A DNA stretch of 64,000 nucleotides from Peptoniphilaceae bacterium (GCA_910589545.1 CAJUSY010000023.1:282899-346898); one strand, 5' to 3'; counted from the first letter of the stretch, positions 7,346 to 16,987 are shown. Program-made: numbers and translations. The notes: a model not told the origin generated them from the letters alone.

Positions 7346-9261
7346 TGAAGAAAAACAGAGAATATACTGCAGATCAGATTACAGTATTAGAAGGATTGGA
7401 ACCGGTTCGTGTAAGACCAGGGATGTATATCGGTTCTACAGATGAAAAAGGTCTACACCATTTGGTCTACGAAGTAGTCGACAACTCAATCGACGAGGCG
7501 TTGGCTGGTGTTTGTGATTTGATTAAGGTTACTATTAAAAAAGACAACTCCATCATCGTCGAAGATGACGGTTCTGGTATTCCTGTGGAAACACACCCAA
7601 AAACAGGAAAATCAACACTAGAAACTGTACTTACTGTGCTTCACGCTGGTGGTAAATTTTCAAACGACGCTTACCAATACTCAGGTGGTCTTCACGGGGT
7701 TGGTGTAAGCTGTGTTAATGCTTTAAGTACATATCTTATTGCCAGGGTCAAAAGAAATGGCAAAATGTACGAGCAAAGATTTGAAAAGGGAAAAACTGTT
7801 ACAGAACTTACTGTTATAAAAGAAAATGTACGAGGAACTGGGACATCTATTGAGTTTTTGCCTGATGATACGATTTTTGAAACGTTAAATTTCGATAAAA
7901 ATGTCCTTCAAAAAAGATTTCGAGAAATGGCGTTTTTGAACAAGGGTGTTAAGATAGAATTTGCTGATGAAAGAGACGACTACAAGGAATTGTTCCACTA
8001 CGAAGGTGGCATTAAATCTTTTGTAGAATACATCAACAAATCCAAAAAGCCTTTGGATCACGAAATCATGTACATTGAAGGAGAAAAAGATACTACTAGA
8101 GTTGAAATAGCTATGCAATACACTGAAAGCTACAACGAAACTATAGTTTCTTTCACTAATAATATTAAAACAGTAGACGGGGGAACGCACGTTGTAGGAT
8201 TCAAATCGGCTCTTACTCGTGCTCTTAATGATTACGCAAGAAACAAAAATATATTAAAAGAAAAAGACGATAACTTATCTGGTGATGATGTAAGAGAAGG
8301 AATCACTGCGGTTGTTTCAGTAAAACTTAACAACCCACAATTCGAAGGACAAACCAAAGGTAAATTGGGTAACTCCGAAGCTAGAACTGTTGTGGACAGT
8401 GTAGTGTATGAACATTTGAGCTTTTATTTTGAAGAAAACCCAAAAATCGTCAAAACAATCATACAAAAAGCATTGGCATCCCAAAAAGCAAGGCTTGCAG
8501 CAAGACGTGCTAGGGATTTGGTTCGTAAAAAATCAGTCCTTGACAACACAACTCTTCCAGGAAAGCTTGCCGACTGCCAAAGCTCAGACATCGAACACAA
8601 CGAAATCTTCATTGTCGAAGGGGATTCTGCCGGTGGTTCTGCTAAAGGTGGCAGGGACAACAAATTCCAAGCTATTTTGCCATTAAGAGGTAAAATCTTG
8701 AATGTCGAAAAAGCTCACCTTGAAAGAGTTCTAAATTCAAACGAAATCAAAGCTATGATTACTGCGTTTGGAACAGGAATTGGAAAAAACTTCGACATCA
8801 GTAAACTTCGTTACGGTAAAATAGTCATCATGACAGATGCCGATGTCGACGGAGCGCACATTAGGACACTTCTTCTAACATTCCTATACAGATTTATGAA
8901 ACCATTAGTGGAAAAAGGTCATGTGTACATTGCACAACCACCACTTTATGGAATTATCAAAGGTGTTAAGGTAATGGAATATTGCTACACAGAAAAAGAA
9001 CTGGAAGAAGCTTTGGAAAAATACGGCGAAAGAAGTAACATCAAGGTTCAAAGATACAAAGGTCTTGGTGAAATGAACGCGGAACAATTGTGGGATACTA
9101 CAATGAATCCTGAACACAGAATTTTAATCAAAGTTGAAATCGACGGAGAAGATGAAAACGAACTCGACAATACATTCGATGTTTTAATGGGAGATAATGT
9201 AGAACCAAGAAGAGAATTTATAGAACAAAATGCTGTATATGCACAAAACATTGACGCTTAG
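7345..9261 (+). CDS. gyrB: DNA gyrase subunit B
   Basis: This is the ATPase subunit of gyrase, which drives negative supercoiling with GyrA. The 638-residue product has the GHKL ATPase domain (VDNSIDEAL, EDDGSGIPVE, GGLHGVGVSCVNAL), the transducer domain, the TOPRIM domain with EGDSAGGSAKGGRD and MTDADVDGAHI, and the C-terminal GEMNAEQLWDTTMNP block. It starts one base before the end of remB (TAATG) and is 9 bp from gyrA, so the two are co-transcribed. Confidence 0.98.
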   Translation: MKKNREYTADQITVLEGLEPVRVRPGMYIGSTDEKGLHHLVYEVVDNSIDEALAGVCDLIKVTIKKDNSIIVEDDGSGIPVETHPKTGKSTLETVLTVLHAGGKFSNDAYQYSGGLHGVGVSCVNALSTYLIARVKRNGKMYEQRFEKGKTVTELTVIKENVRGTGTSIEFLPDDTIFETLNFDKNVLQKRFREMAFLNKGVKIEFADERDDYKELFHYEGGIKSFVEYINKSKKPLDHEIMYIEGEKDTTRVEIAMQYTESYNETIVSFTNNIKTVDGGTHVVGFKSALTRALNDYARNKNILKEKDDNLSGDDVREGITAVVSVKLNNPQFEGQTKGKLGNSEARTVVDSVVYEHLSFYFEENPKIVKTIIQKALASQKARLAARRARDLVRKKSVLDNTTLPGKLADCQSSDIEHNEIFIVEGDSAGGSAKGGRDNKFQAILPLRGKILNVEKAHLERVLNSNEIKAMITAFGTGIGKNFDISKLRYGKIVIMTDADVDGAHIRTLLLTFLYRFMKPLVEKGHVYIAQPPLYGIIKGVKVMEYCYTEKELEEALEKYGERSNIKVQRYKGLGEMNAEQLWDTTMNPEHRILIKVEIDGEDENELDNTFDVLMGDNVEPRREFIEQNAVYAQNIDA

Positions 9262-9270
9262 GAGAATAAT

Positions 9271-11691
9271 ATGACAGAAAGAAAAATCAATATAAAAGAA
9301 GCTGATTTGAAAAAAGAAATGGAAAGTGCATATTTGGATTATTCTATGAGTGTAATTGTATCTCGTGCACTTCCAGATGTAAGAGACGGATTAAAACCTG
9401 TTCACAGACGTATAATTTACGGAATGCAACAACAAGGATTGTTCCCAGATAGAAAATACTCCAAGTCCGCAAGACTTGTAGGGGAAGTAATGGGTAAGTA
9501 TCACCCTCACGGTGACAGTGCAATCTACGATGCAGTTGTAAGACTTGCACAAGATTTTAACATGAGATATCCACTTGTCGACGGTCAAGGTAACTTCGGT
9601 TCGATAGACGGTGACGGAGCTGCCGCACCTCGTTATACAGAGTTGCGTATGGCAAAGTTAACTCTTGAAATGTTGCGTGACATCAACAAAGACACAGTTG
9701 ATTTCCAAGACAACTACGACGGTGAAGAACAAGAACCGGTTGTACTTCCATCCAGATTTCCTAACTTAATCGTAAATGGATCCAGTGGTATCGCTGTTGG
9801 TATGGCGACAAATATGGCTCCACACAACTTAGGAGAAACGATAGATGCGTTAATTGCTACTGTTGATAATCCAAATATCACAATAGAAGAATTGATGAAA
9901 CACATCAAGGCTCCTGATTTTCCAACAGGTGGAAATATCATGGGACTTGAAGAAGTTAAAAATGCATACACAACAGGACGTGGAAAAGTCAAACTAAGAG
10001 CAGAAGCTAGGATTGAGGAATCAAAGGGAAGATACAAAATAATCGTCACAGAAATTCCTTACCAAGTTAACAAATCCAACCTAATCAAAAAAATCGCAGA
10101 CCTTGTAAAACAAAAAAAATTAGAAGGAATCAGCGATTTGAGAGACGAATCAGACAGAAAAGGTATGAGAATTGTCATCGAAACAAAAAGAGACGCCAAT
10201 CCGAATATCGTTCTTAACAACTTATACAAATACACTCAAATGCAAACTACATTCGGAATAATTAACCTTGCACTTGTAAATGGCGTTCCAAAAGTTTTGA
10301 ATTTGAAACAATTGATAGACCATTATCTTGTTCACCAAGAAATAGTCGTTAGAAGAAGAACGCAATTTGATTTGAACAAGGCAAAGGCAAGAATTCACAT
10401 TGTAGAAGGATTGTTGAAGGCCATCGACAACATCGATGAAATCATCCACATTATCAGAACAAGTTATGATGATGCGCTTGGAAAATTGATGCAAAGATTT
10501 GGTTTTTCAGAAATCCAAGCCCAAGCGATTTTGGATATGCGACTTAAAAGACTACAAGGTTTGGAAAAAGAAAAGCTACAATCTGAATTTGACGAATTGA
10601 GCGCTTTGATTGAAAAGTTGACAGAAATTTTGAATAACAGACATTTACTTTTGAAAATAATCAAAGACGAATTATCAGAAATCAGAACAAAATACTCTGA
10701 CGATAGAAGAACTAAAATCCTAAGAGATGAAGGTGATTTTGAAGATATGGAACTTTTAGAAGAAGAAGACATGTTCATCACTATCACAAACAAAGGCTAC
10801 ATCAAGAGGATTTCCACTGATGCATACAAAGTTCAACACAGAGGTGGACGTGGTGTGAATGCAATGGGAATGAAAGATGGAGATTTCATCAAGGATATGT
10901 TCGCAACTACAACTCACCAAGATTTGTTGTTCTTCACTAATAAAGGAAAAGTTTACTCATTAAAAGCTTACGAAGTGCCTGAAGCGAGCCGTACTGCAAG
11001 AGGTTCCAACATTATTAACTTAATCCAAATCGATGCTGATGAAAATGTAACACAAGTATTGGCATTGGATAAGGACAAGGAAGATGACCAATTTATAATA
11101 TTTATAACTAAAAATGGCAAGGTCAAGAAGACTTCGCTTAGTCTTTACGAAAATATCAGAAAAACTGGTATAATCGCAATCAAATTCGATGAAGCTGATG
11201 AATTAATCGATGTAAAACTTGTCGAAAAGAATGAAAATGTGATTATCGTAACTAAAAAAGGAATGAGTTTGCAATTTAATGTGGATCAATTGAGAGATTT
11301 ATCCAGAAATGCAATAGGTGTTAGGGCTATTACACTTAACAAAGACGACGAAGTTATTTCATTTGATTTGGTAAAAGACAATGAATTCTTGGCAGTAATC
11401 AGTGAAAATGGTTACGGTAAGAAGACTGAATTATCCAACTACACTACTCAAAACAGAGGTGGAAAGGGAATTAGAACTTACAAGATTGCCAAGAAAACTG
11501 GAGATGTAGCTTGTGCTAAGGCATTGAAAAACGAAGATGAGATACTTTTAATTAGCAAAAAAGCTGAGGTTATCAGAATAAAAGCAGAAGGAATATCCAC
11601 ACTTTCAAGGTCTACATCTGGTGTATTGTTAAAAAACACAGACAAAGGCGAAGATGCGATAGTAGCAGTAGCCAAGTATTTTGAAGAATAA
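9271..11691 (+). CDS. gyrA: DNA gyrase subunit A
   Basis: This is the cleavage-religation subunit of gyrase. The catalytic Tyr122 lies in AAPRYTELR. The quinolone-resistance-determining region reads GDSAIYDAV, with Ser83 and Asp87 in the same positions as the E. coli wild type, so no classical resistance change is present. The C-terminal beta-pinwheel blades include the GyrA-box region [10 protein letters not shown]. Length is 806 residues. The ribosome site is GGAG before ATG 9271, and the next gene begins 10 bp after the stop. Confidence 0.98.
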   Translation: MTERKINIKEADLKKEMESAYLDYSMSVIVSRALPDVRDGLKPVHRRIIYGMQQQGLFPDRKYSKSARLVGEVMGKYHPHGDSAIYDAVVRLAQDFNMRYPLVDGQGNFGSIDGDGAAAPRYTELRMAKLTLEMLRDINKDTVDFQDNYDGEEQEPVVLPSRFPNLIVNGSSGIAVGMATNMAPHNLGETIDALIATVDNPNITIEELMKHIKAPDFPTGGNIMGLEEVKNAYTTGRGKVKLRAEARIEESKGRYKIIVTEIPYQVNKSNLIKKIADLVKQKKLEGISDLRDESDRKGMRIVIETKRDANPNIVLNNLYKYTQMQTTFGIINLALVNGVPKVLNLKQLIDHYLVHQEIVVRRRTQFDLNKAKARIHIVEGLLKAIDNIDEIIHIIRTSYDDALGKLMQRFGFSEIQAQAILDMRLKRLQGLEKEKLQSEFDELSALIEKLTEILNNRHLLLKIIKDELSEIRTKYSDDRRTKILRDEGDFEDMELLEEEDMFITITNKGYIKRISTDAYKVQHRGGRGVNAMGMKDGDFIKDMFATTTHQDLLFFTNKGKVYSLKAYEVPEASRTARGSNIINLIQIDADENVTQVLALDKDKEDDQFIIFITKNGKVKKTSLSLYENIRKTGIIAIKFDEADELIDVKLVEKNENVIIVTKKGMSLQFNVDQLRDLSRNAIGVRAITLNKDDEVISFDLVKDNEFLAVISENGYGKKTELSNYTTQNRGGKGIRTYKIAKKTGDVACAKALKNEDEILLISKKAEVIRIKAEGISTLSRSTSGVLLKNTDKGEDAIVAVAKYFEE

Positions 11692-11701
11692 GGAGAAAAT
11701 T

Positions 11702-12013
11702 ATGCAATTAAATTACGATATAGTCAATAAAGACGAAATAATTGTAAGAATCCAAGGCGATTTGGATATCAATACTTGCGACGAATTCAGAGATGATTTA
11801 CTAAAAGAATACAACAAAAACCCAAAAGACATCAGAATTGACGCGACAGATCTTTCATTTATAGATTCAACAGGACTTGGAGCTTTAATCAAAGTGTACA
11901 ATGAAGTAAGAGAAAATAACCACAAAATCTACATTGACAACATTAAAAAACACGTCAATAAAGTGTTCACGATAACTGAAATGGACAAGATTTTTGTTAT
12001 AAAGGAGATGTAA
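11702..12013 (+). CDS. Anti-sigma factor antagonist (STAS domain, RsbV/SpoIIAA-like)
   Basis: This 103-residue single STAS domain protein frees a sigma factor by binding its anti-sigma kinase; phosphorylation of a conserved serine switches it off. That serine is Ser56 in FIDSTGLGALIKV. The ATG at 11702 is preceded by AAGGAG directly after the gyrA stop. A longer in-frame start inside gyrA lacks a ribosome site. It overlaps the next gene by one base, giving the partner-switch order antagonist, anti-sigma, sigma. The gap behind gyrA is small enough for gyrase-linked readthrough. Confidence 0.88.
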   Translation: MQLNYDIVNKDEIIVRIQGDLDINTCDEFRDDLLKEYNKNPKDIRIDATDLSFIDSTGLGALIKVYNEVRENNHKIYIDNIKKHVNKVFTITEMDKIFVIKEM

Positions 12014-12357
12014 TGGAAGAATTCAGATTAAGTTTTCAAAATGAAAAGGAAAATGTATCTCTTATAAGACTTTCATCTTCATTCGTAGCTATGAAGTGTG
12101 GATTTTCTTTGGATGATATCGAAGACATCAAATTGTGTGCTAGTGAATGCTTAAATTTGCAAATAAATAGATCAGAAATCATCGACTGCACTATGATTAT
12201 TGAAGATAATTACATGCAATTAATCTTCAAATTAGATGGTTCCAATCCACGTGAAAACAACGAAAAAGACCAAATATCAGAAATGATTATCCAATCATTA
12301 ATGGATGAATACGAAATCAATGGAAGTGAGATAAAAGTTATCAAGAATAGGAAATAA
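12013..12357 (+). CDS. RsbW-like anti-sigma factor, shortened and divergent
   Basis: From its position between an STAS antagonist and a SigB/F-type factor, this 114-residue protein should be the anti-sigma serine kinase. The segment DDIEDIKLCASECLNLQI resembles the N-box helix of GHKL kinases, where the family has a Glu and a following Asn. Downstream, the usual glycine-rich ATP-lid motifs (DxGxG and GxGL types) are not recognisable; only DGSNPRENNEKDQIS is seen there. It may bind sigma without phosphorylating the antagonist, or may be a very divergent kinase. The role rests mostly on context. Confidence 0.65.
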   Translation: MEEFRLSFQNEKENVSLIRLSSSFVAMKCGFSLDDIEDIKLCASECLNLQINRSEIIDCTMIIEDNYMQLIFKLDGSNPRENNEKDQISEMIIQSLMDEYEINGSEIKVIKNRK

Positions 12358-12361
12358 TATA

Positions 12362-13138
12362 ATGGCTAATAAATCGATCAATAAAGAAGAACAGAAAAAT
12401 ATTAAAGAATTATTCTTGAAATTCCAAGAAACACGAGACAAAAAAACAAGGGACATACTCGTGGAGAAAAACCTGTATATCGCTGAAATATTGGCTAAAA
12501 AATACACAGGAAGGGGAATCGAATACGATGATTTGTACCAAGTTGCATGCATCGGACTGATTTATGCAGTTGAAAGGTACGACCCATCAAAAGGATACGA
12601 ATTCTCCTCCTATGCAACTCCTACAATCGTCGGAGAAATCAAAAAATATTTCAGAGATAAAGGCTGGGTCATCAGAGTTCCACGACGTATTCAAGAACTA
12701 AACAAAAAAGTTGCAACAGCCAAGACACACCTTGCACAAACTATGCAAAAATCACCAACAGTTGAAGACATCGCAGATTATTTGTCGATATCAAACGAAG
12801 AAGTGTTGGAAGTGATGGAAGGGGCGAAGGTGTATGCTCCACAATCATTGGATCAATCAATCGATCAATCAAGTGATGACAGGGATACTAATCTTAGCGA
12901 TTTGATTGGAGAAGAAGACAAGGACATTATGAAGTTTGAAAACAGGGATTTGATTAACAGATGCATGGAGAATTTAAACGAAATTGAAAAGAAAATCCTT
13001 CTTGGAAGATATTTTGATAAGAAAACGCAAATTGTAATTGCCGAGGAATTGAATATTTCTCAGATGACTGTCAGCAGAATGGAGAAGAAAATTCTCAAAA
13101 AATTCAAGACAGCATTAAAGGAGCAGTTGGATTTTTAG
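12362..13138 (+). CDS. RNA polymerase sigma factor, SigB/SigF/SigG group
   Basis: This 258-residue group-3 sigma-70 factor has region 2 (EYDDLYQVACIGLIYAVERYDPSKGYEFSSYATPTIVGEIKKYFRD), with the FSSYATPTIVGEI signature of the SigB/F/G branch. Region 3 contains VRVPRRIQEL as VIRVPRRIQEL, and region 4 ends in the helix-turn-helix NISQMTVSRMEKKILKKF. In a lineage not known to sporulate, a general stress or envelope role is likely. It lies 4 bp after the anti-sigma gene, and the following ABC gene begins at the very next base after its stop. Confidence 0.93.
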   Translation: MANKSINKEEQKNIKELFLKFQETRDKKTRDILVEKNLYIAEILAKKYTGRGIEYDDLYQVACIGLIYAVERYDPSKGYEFSSYATPTIVGEIKKYFRDKGWVIRVPRRIQELNKKVATAKTHLAQTMQKSPTVEDIADYLSISNEEVLEVMEGAKVYAPQSLDQSIDQSSDDRDTNLSDLIGEEDKDIMKFENRDLINRCMENLNEIEKKILLGRYFDKKTQIVIAEELNISQMTVSRMEKKILKKFKTALKEQLDF

Positions 13139-13750
13139 ATGGAAATAATAAGATGTGAAAATGTAAAATTCATCAGAGAATACGATGATTTTACTATTGA
13201 TAAAAACGAAGTAGTATTCGTTGTGGGTAAGAGTGGAAGTGGCAAATCCACTCTTCTCAAACTTATCAACAACACTCTACAACTGAAATCGGGTAGGATT
13301 TTCTACAAAGATGAAAATATTTTGAACATTAAACCTGTGGATTTAAGACGCAGTATAATAATGTCATCGCAGGAAAATTTCTTGTTCGATATGACAATAA
13401 AAGAGAATTTCCATGAGTTTTACAAGCTAAGGAATTTGGATAAATTAACTGACGAAGAAATCACTAAGTTTTTGAAAATCACAAATTTTGATGTGGATGT
13501 GAACTTAGATGTTGAGAAATTATCGGGCGGTGAAAAACAAAGGGTATTCTTGGCGATTGCGCTTAGCTTAAATCCTGATGTTTTGTTATTGGATGAGCCT
13601 ACAAGTGCATTAGATGAGAAAACAAGTTTTTCTATGATGAAAAACATCGTAGAATACTGCAAGAATAATGATATCACCCTTGTCACTGTGACTCATCAAA
13701 AAAATTTGGTTGAAGAATTTGCTGACAAAATCATAGATTTGGGAGATTAA
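13139..13750 (+). CDS. fetA: ABC transporter ATP-binding protein, FetA/YbbL type
   Basis: This 203-residue ABC ATPase has Walker A GKSGSGKST (30-38), signature LSGGEKQRV and Walker B DVLLLDEPTS, followed by the H-loop in VTVTHQK. Size and pairing with the UPF0014 permease that follows match the FetAB (YbbLM) exporter, linked in E. coli to iron efflux and peroxide tolerance. The ATG abuts the sigma-factor stop, so it is translated with the stress-sigma module. Substrate is inferred from family only. Confidence 0.85.
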   Translation: MEIIRCENVKFIREYDDFTIDKNEVVFVVGKSGSGKSTLLKLINNTLQLKSGRIFYKDENILNIKPVDLRRSIIMSSQENFLFDMTIKENFHEFYKLRNLDKLTDEEITKFLKITNFDVDVNLDVEKLSGGEKQRVFLAIALSLNPDVLLLDEPTSALDEKTSFSMMKNIVEYCKNNDITLVTVTHQKNLVEEFADKIIDLGD

Positions 13751-13751
13751 A

Positions 13752-14525
13752 ATGGGAATAATAAATATACCATGGACTAGGTTTGTACTGATTTATTTGC
13801 TATTGTTAATCGTTTTATTCGTGATGAAAAAATGCCACATCAATAAAGCGAAGACTTTGATTGTAGCAAGTCTTAGAATGACAGTCCAACTTATCATAGC
13901 GGGATTCATACTAACTTATGTTATCAACGCCAACAACAATTTATTTGTAATAATCTACATACTAATAATGGCGACATTCAGCAGTTTGAAAGTTTTTAGA
14001 GGAAATCATTTATCTGACAAATTCAAGATGATTATAGGACTTAGCATATTATTTTCGGGATTACTTGTGGAATGTTTCTACGTGGGATTTGTAATCAGAA
14101 AACCCATCTTCGATGCACAATACGCCATTCCAATATCGGGAATGCTTTTTGGAAACACGATGACTGCTGTGAATTTGGGAGTAAATTACTTAAACGAAAA
14201 TCTCAAACTAAACAAAAACAAAATCACAACACTTATTAATTTGGGAGTAAGTGCTGATACAGCCCTCATTCCAATCGTCAATCAATCCGTAGAAATGGCG
14301 ATACTACCGAACTTGAACAGCATGATTGCGATGGGAATTATAAGCCTACCTGGAATGATGACAGGACAAATCCTATCCGGAGTTAGCCCTAACACTGCGA
14401 TAATTTATCAGATTTCTGTCATGATTGCAATCTGCGCTAGTGTCAACATTGCAAGTTTTTTGTCGCTTTATTTGGGATACAAAAGTTTGATTAACAACAG
14501 AGAGCAAATAAATTTTGAATTGTAA
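13752..14525 (+). CDS. fetB: UPF0014 family permease, FetB/YbbM type
   Basis: This 257-residue polytopic membrane protein has seven or so predicted helices. The ISGMLFGNTMTAVNLG segment and LPGMMTGQILSGVSP are hallmark UPF0014 blocks. It starts 1 base after the fetA stop and is certainly its membrane partner. Family knowledge suggests metal (iron) export. Fumarase follows 13 bp downstream. Confidence 0.87.
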   Translation: MGIINIPWTRFVLIYLLLLIVLFVMKKCHINKAKTLIVASLRMTVQLIIAGFILTYVINANNNLFVIIYILIMATFSSLKVFRGNHLSDKFKMIIGLSILFSGLLVECFYVGFVIRKPIFDAQYAIPISGMLFGNTMTAVNLGVNYLNENLKLNKNKITTLINLGVSADTALIPIVNQSVEMAILPNLNSMIAMGIISLPGMMTGQILSGVSPNTAIIYQISVMIAICASVNIASFLSLYLGYKSLINNREQINFEL

Positions 14526-14538
14526 ATAGGAGGAAAAA

Positions 14539-15897
14539 ATGAGAATTGAAAAGGATTCTATCGGTGAAATCGAAGTAAGTGACAATGTATTGTGGGGAGC
14601 ACAAACTCAAAGAAGTTTCAATAATTTTAAAATCGGAACCGAAAAAATGCCACTTGAAGTCATCAAAGCACTCACAAGATTAAAAAAAGCGTGTGCCATA
14701 TCCAACAACAAATTGGAAAAACTTACAGATAAAAAGAAGGATTTGATTGTGGGTGCATGTGATGAAATATTAGATCACAAACACGACAGCGAATTTCCAC
14801 TAGCTGTGTGGCAAACAGGATCTGGAACGCAATCCAACATGAATGTGAACGAAGTTATCGCACACATCGCAAACCAAAAGATTGGTGAGAACATCATTCA
14901 CCCAAACGATGATGTGAACAAATCACAAAGCTCCAACGACACATTCCCATCTGCAATCCACATTGCACTTAAACACATGATTGATTCAGAATTAATCGAA
15001 GAATTAGAAAATACTGAAAAAGTCTTGGAAACATTGATGGAAGAAAACAAAGATATCATCAAAATCGGACGTACTCATTTGCAAGATGCAGTACCACTAA
15101 GATTGTCACAAGAAATATCGGGATGGCTTTTCATGATTAGAAAAGGCAAACAACACATTATTGAAGCGAGCAAAGCGTTGAACGAACTTGCAATTGGAGC
15201 TACAGCCGTTGGAACAGGAATCAACGCAGTTAAAGGATTCGACCAAATGGTTGTAGATGAAATCAATTTGCAAACGAACGGAGAATTCGTCACTGCAGAA
15301 AACAAATTCCATGCACTAACATCAAAAGATGCCATAAGTTTTACACATGGAGCAATCACTTCACTTGCAAATAATTTGATGAAAATTGCAAATGATGTGA
15401 GATTTTTGGCAAGTGGTCCAAGGTGTGGAATCGGAGAATTATCAATTCCAGCAAATGAACCGGGCTCATCAATCATGCCAGGCAAAGTAAATCCAACACA
15501 AGCAGAAGCATTGACTATGGTTTGTGTGCAAATAATGGGCAACAACACGACAATCCAAGTTGCAGCAAGCCAAGGAAATTACGAACTAAACGTCTACATG
15601 CCTGTGATTATTTACAACGCATTACAATCTGTAAGACTAATCAAAGATGCCACGAAATCTTTTACGGACAATTGTTTAAGAGGACTCAAAGCAAACAGAG
15701 AAGTCATCGATTATTATTTGAACAATTCGTTAATGCTGGTCACAGCTTTGAATACTAAAATAGGCTACGATAAAGCAAGCACCATCGCAAAATACGCACA
15801 CAAAAACAACACAACACTTAAACAAGCTTCCATTGATTTGGGAATTTTGACAGAAGAAGAATTTGACGAATACGTCGACCCTACTAAAATGTGCTAG
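14539..15897 (+). CDS. fumC: Class II fumarate hydratase
   Basis: This iron-independent fumarase interconverts fumarate and L-malate. The 452-residue protein has the superfamily signature GSSIMPGKVNPTQAE (near residue 315-330) plus QTGSGTQSNMNVNEV and GRTHLQDAVPLRLSQE, all typical of FumC. Strong GGAGG precedes the ATG. It lies 13 bp behind the FetB gene, so an iron-sparing enzyme is carried with a predicted iron exporter and a stress sigma factor. Confidence 0.96.
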   Translation: MRIEKDSIGEIEVSDNVLWGAQTQRSFNNFKIGTEKMPLEVIKALTRLKKACAISNNKLEKLTDKKKDLIVGACDEILDHKHDSEFPLAVWQTGSGTQSNMNVNEVIAHIANQKIGENIIHPNDDVNKSQSSNDTFPSAIHIALKHMIDSELIEELENTEKVLETLMEENKDIIKIGRTHLQDAVPLRLSQEISGWLFMIRKGKQHIIEASKALNELAIGATAVGTGINAVKGFDQMVVDEINLQTNGEFVTAENKFHALTSKDAISFTHGAITSLANNLMKIANDVRFLASGPRCGIGELSIPANEPGSSIMPGKVNPTQAEALTMVCVQIMGNNTTIQVAASQGNYELNVYMPVIIYNALQSVRLIKDATKSFTDNCLRGLKANREVIDYYLNNSLMLVTALNTKIGYDKASTIAKYAHKNNTTLKQASIDLGILTEEEFDEYVDPTKMC

Positions 15898-15905
15898 TTA
15901 AAATA

Positions 15906-15944
15906 ATATTTTATATTGAAAAATAATAATATAAAATATATAAT
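15906..15944 (+). promoter_or_regulatory. Promoter overlapped by a 12-bp inverted repeat
   Basis: TTGAAA (15916-15921), 17 bases, TATAAT (15939-15944). A perfect inverted repeat, ATATTTTATATT (15906-15917) and AATATAAAATAT (15928-15939), spans the whole promoter from the -35 edge to the -10. It could serve as an operator or, in RNA from fumC, as a weak terminator stem. Confidence 0.7.
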
Positions 15945-15971
15945 AAAAGTGAGAACACTTGGGGGGAGAAT

Positions 15972-16193
15972 ATGAAAAAGAAAGTAATTAAGTATTTGGC
16001 AGCAGCGACATTGTTTTTGATGCCATTATACAATAAAACGAGTTTTGCAGAAACACAGAATGAAATAGTGAAAAAAACAGGAGAATTACCAAAAGCAGGA
16101 ATAGACAACGAGCATATTTTAATAAGCATTGCCTGTTTAATTGTAATTACTGGTGCATTTTTTGTGTTTTTCAAGAAAAGAGAAAAAAAGTAA
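15972..16193 (+). CDS. Miniature sortase-anchored surface peptide (LPKAG)
   Basis: This 73-residue precursor consists almost only of targeting signals. Residues 1-26 are a signal peptide (KKK, hydrophobic core, SFA cleavage). A spacer of about 14 residues follows, then LPKAG at about 40-44, a hydrophobic segment and the KKREKK tail. Sortase cleavage would leave a wall-linked peptide of under 20 residues. A strong ribosome site (GGGGGGAG) and a near-consensus promoter suggest high expression. It has its own terminator. No known family recognised. It could be a wall-anchored decoy, a signal-peptide precursor, or a remnant. Confidence 0.8.
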   Translation: MKKKVIKYLAAATLFLMPLYNKTSFAETQNEIVKKTGELPKAGIDNEHILISIACLIVITGAFFVFFKKREKK

Positions 16194-16218
16194 GACATTC
16201 TAACATAGCTAAATTTAC

Positions 16219-16259
16219 GCAGTTAAGCATATTGCACGAATATGCTTAGCTGCTTTTTG
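16219..16259 (+). terminator. Terminator of the LPKAG peptide gene
   Basis: A 14-15 bp stem (GCAGTTAAGCATATT pairing with AATATGCTTAGCTGC) with a tight loop is followed by TTTTTG. It begins 26 bp after the stop codon. Confidence 0.88.
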
Positions 16260-16332
16260 TTTATCTAAAAAGATTGTTTCAGTTTATAAAACAAAAAATC
16301 ATCAAGCACGAATATCTAGACTACAAAAATAA

Positions 16333-16421
16333 ATAAATCCTAAGCTCATAAGCCTAAAATCGCAAACTCGCTGACGCTCAAACAGTGCGATTTCTTAACG
16401 GCTTATTTCACTTGGATTTAT
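16333..16421. repeat. Nested palindromic element (possible dispersed repeat)
   Basis: Three nested inverted repeats share one centre: ATAAATCC (16333-16340) with GGATTTAT (16414-16421), ATAAGCC (16348-16354) with GGCTTAT (16400-16406), and AAATCGCA (16357-16364) with TGCGATTT (16386-16393). The 21-base loop is relatively GC-rich and contains CTCGCTGACGCTC. Such an 89-bp stem between convergent genes resembles REP/MITE-like elements of Firmicutes. It may also end transcription of the minus-strand gene that follows. Confidence 0.65.
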
Positions 16422-16464
16422 GTTTATTTTTTCCGTATGATATTTTTAGCTTTGGATGATTTTT

Positions 16465-16944
16465 TTATTTGCCAAGGAATTTTATATAAATTTGGCAAGG
16501 GTTCCATTCATCCCACAAATCTGGGAATACTTCTAGTTTTTTATAGCCCATGGCTTGGTAAAAGCTGTTTGTTATGTCGTATTCTTCGTAATGACCTGTT
16601 TCTACTGTTTTTACTTGTGAATAGATGTATCCTAGTTTTCTAGCCAAATTTTCATAGGCTTCATTTAATTTTTTGCCTAGCCCTTGACGGTGGAATTTCT
16701 TTTTGATTCCCATTACAAATATATCCGCACAATCTGGGCTTGTATTATTTAAAACTACAAAACCAACAGGATTTTCTTCTAAAAAGCACGCTAAAAATGG
16801 CTTGTTTTGGGAATCTACGATATATTCTTCAGTGCTTTCTGGCATGGCGAACCATTCTGGTAAGTCATTCAAGATTTCTCTTGATATTTTTTCTTTTTCT
16901 TTTTTATCTACTATTTCTTTTATAATAAATTCCATATTTTTCAT
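16465..16944 (-). CDS. GNAT family N-acetyltransferase
   Basis: This 159-residue single GNAT domain protein has the acetyl-CoA-binding motif KKFHRQGLGKKLNEAYENLAR near residues 82-102 (R/Q-x-x-G-x-G/A) preceded by the beta-4 strand ADIFVMGI. The C-terminal part includes SFYQAMGYKKLEVF, the usual YxxxGF-type end. The substrate cannot be told. It is in a minus-strand run with the DUF3841-like gene 43 bp upstream. Start at ATG 16944 after AAGG. Confidence 0.88.
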   Translation of the reverse strand: MKNMEFIIKEIVDKKEKEKISREILNDLPEWFAMPESTEEYIVDSQNKPFLACFLEENPVGFVVLNNTSPDCADIFVMGIKKKFHRQGLGKKLNEAYENLARKLGYIYSQVKTVETGHYEEYDITNSFYQAMGYKKLEVFPDLWDEWNPCQIYIKFLGK

Positions 16945-16987
16945 TTCCTTTTCAATTATATTGTATAAATTAATAATTCTAAGATTG

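Noticed and set aside
15075..15548. Minus-strand frame of 157 codons in fumC
   Set aside because: Shadow of a highly conserved gene; no ribosome site and no recognisable motif.
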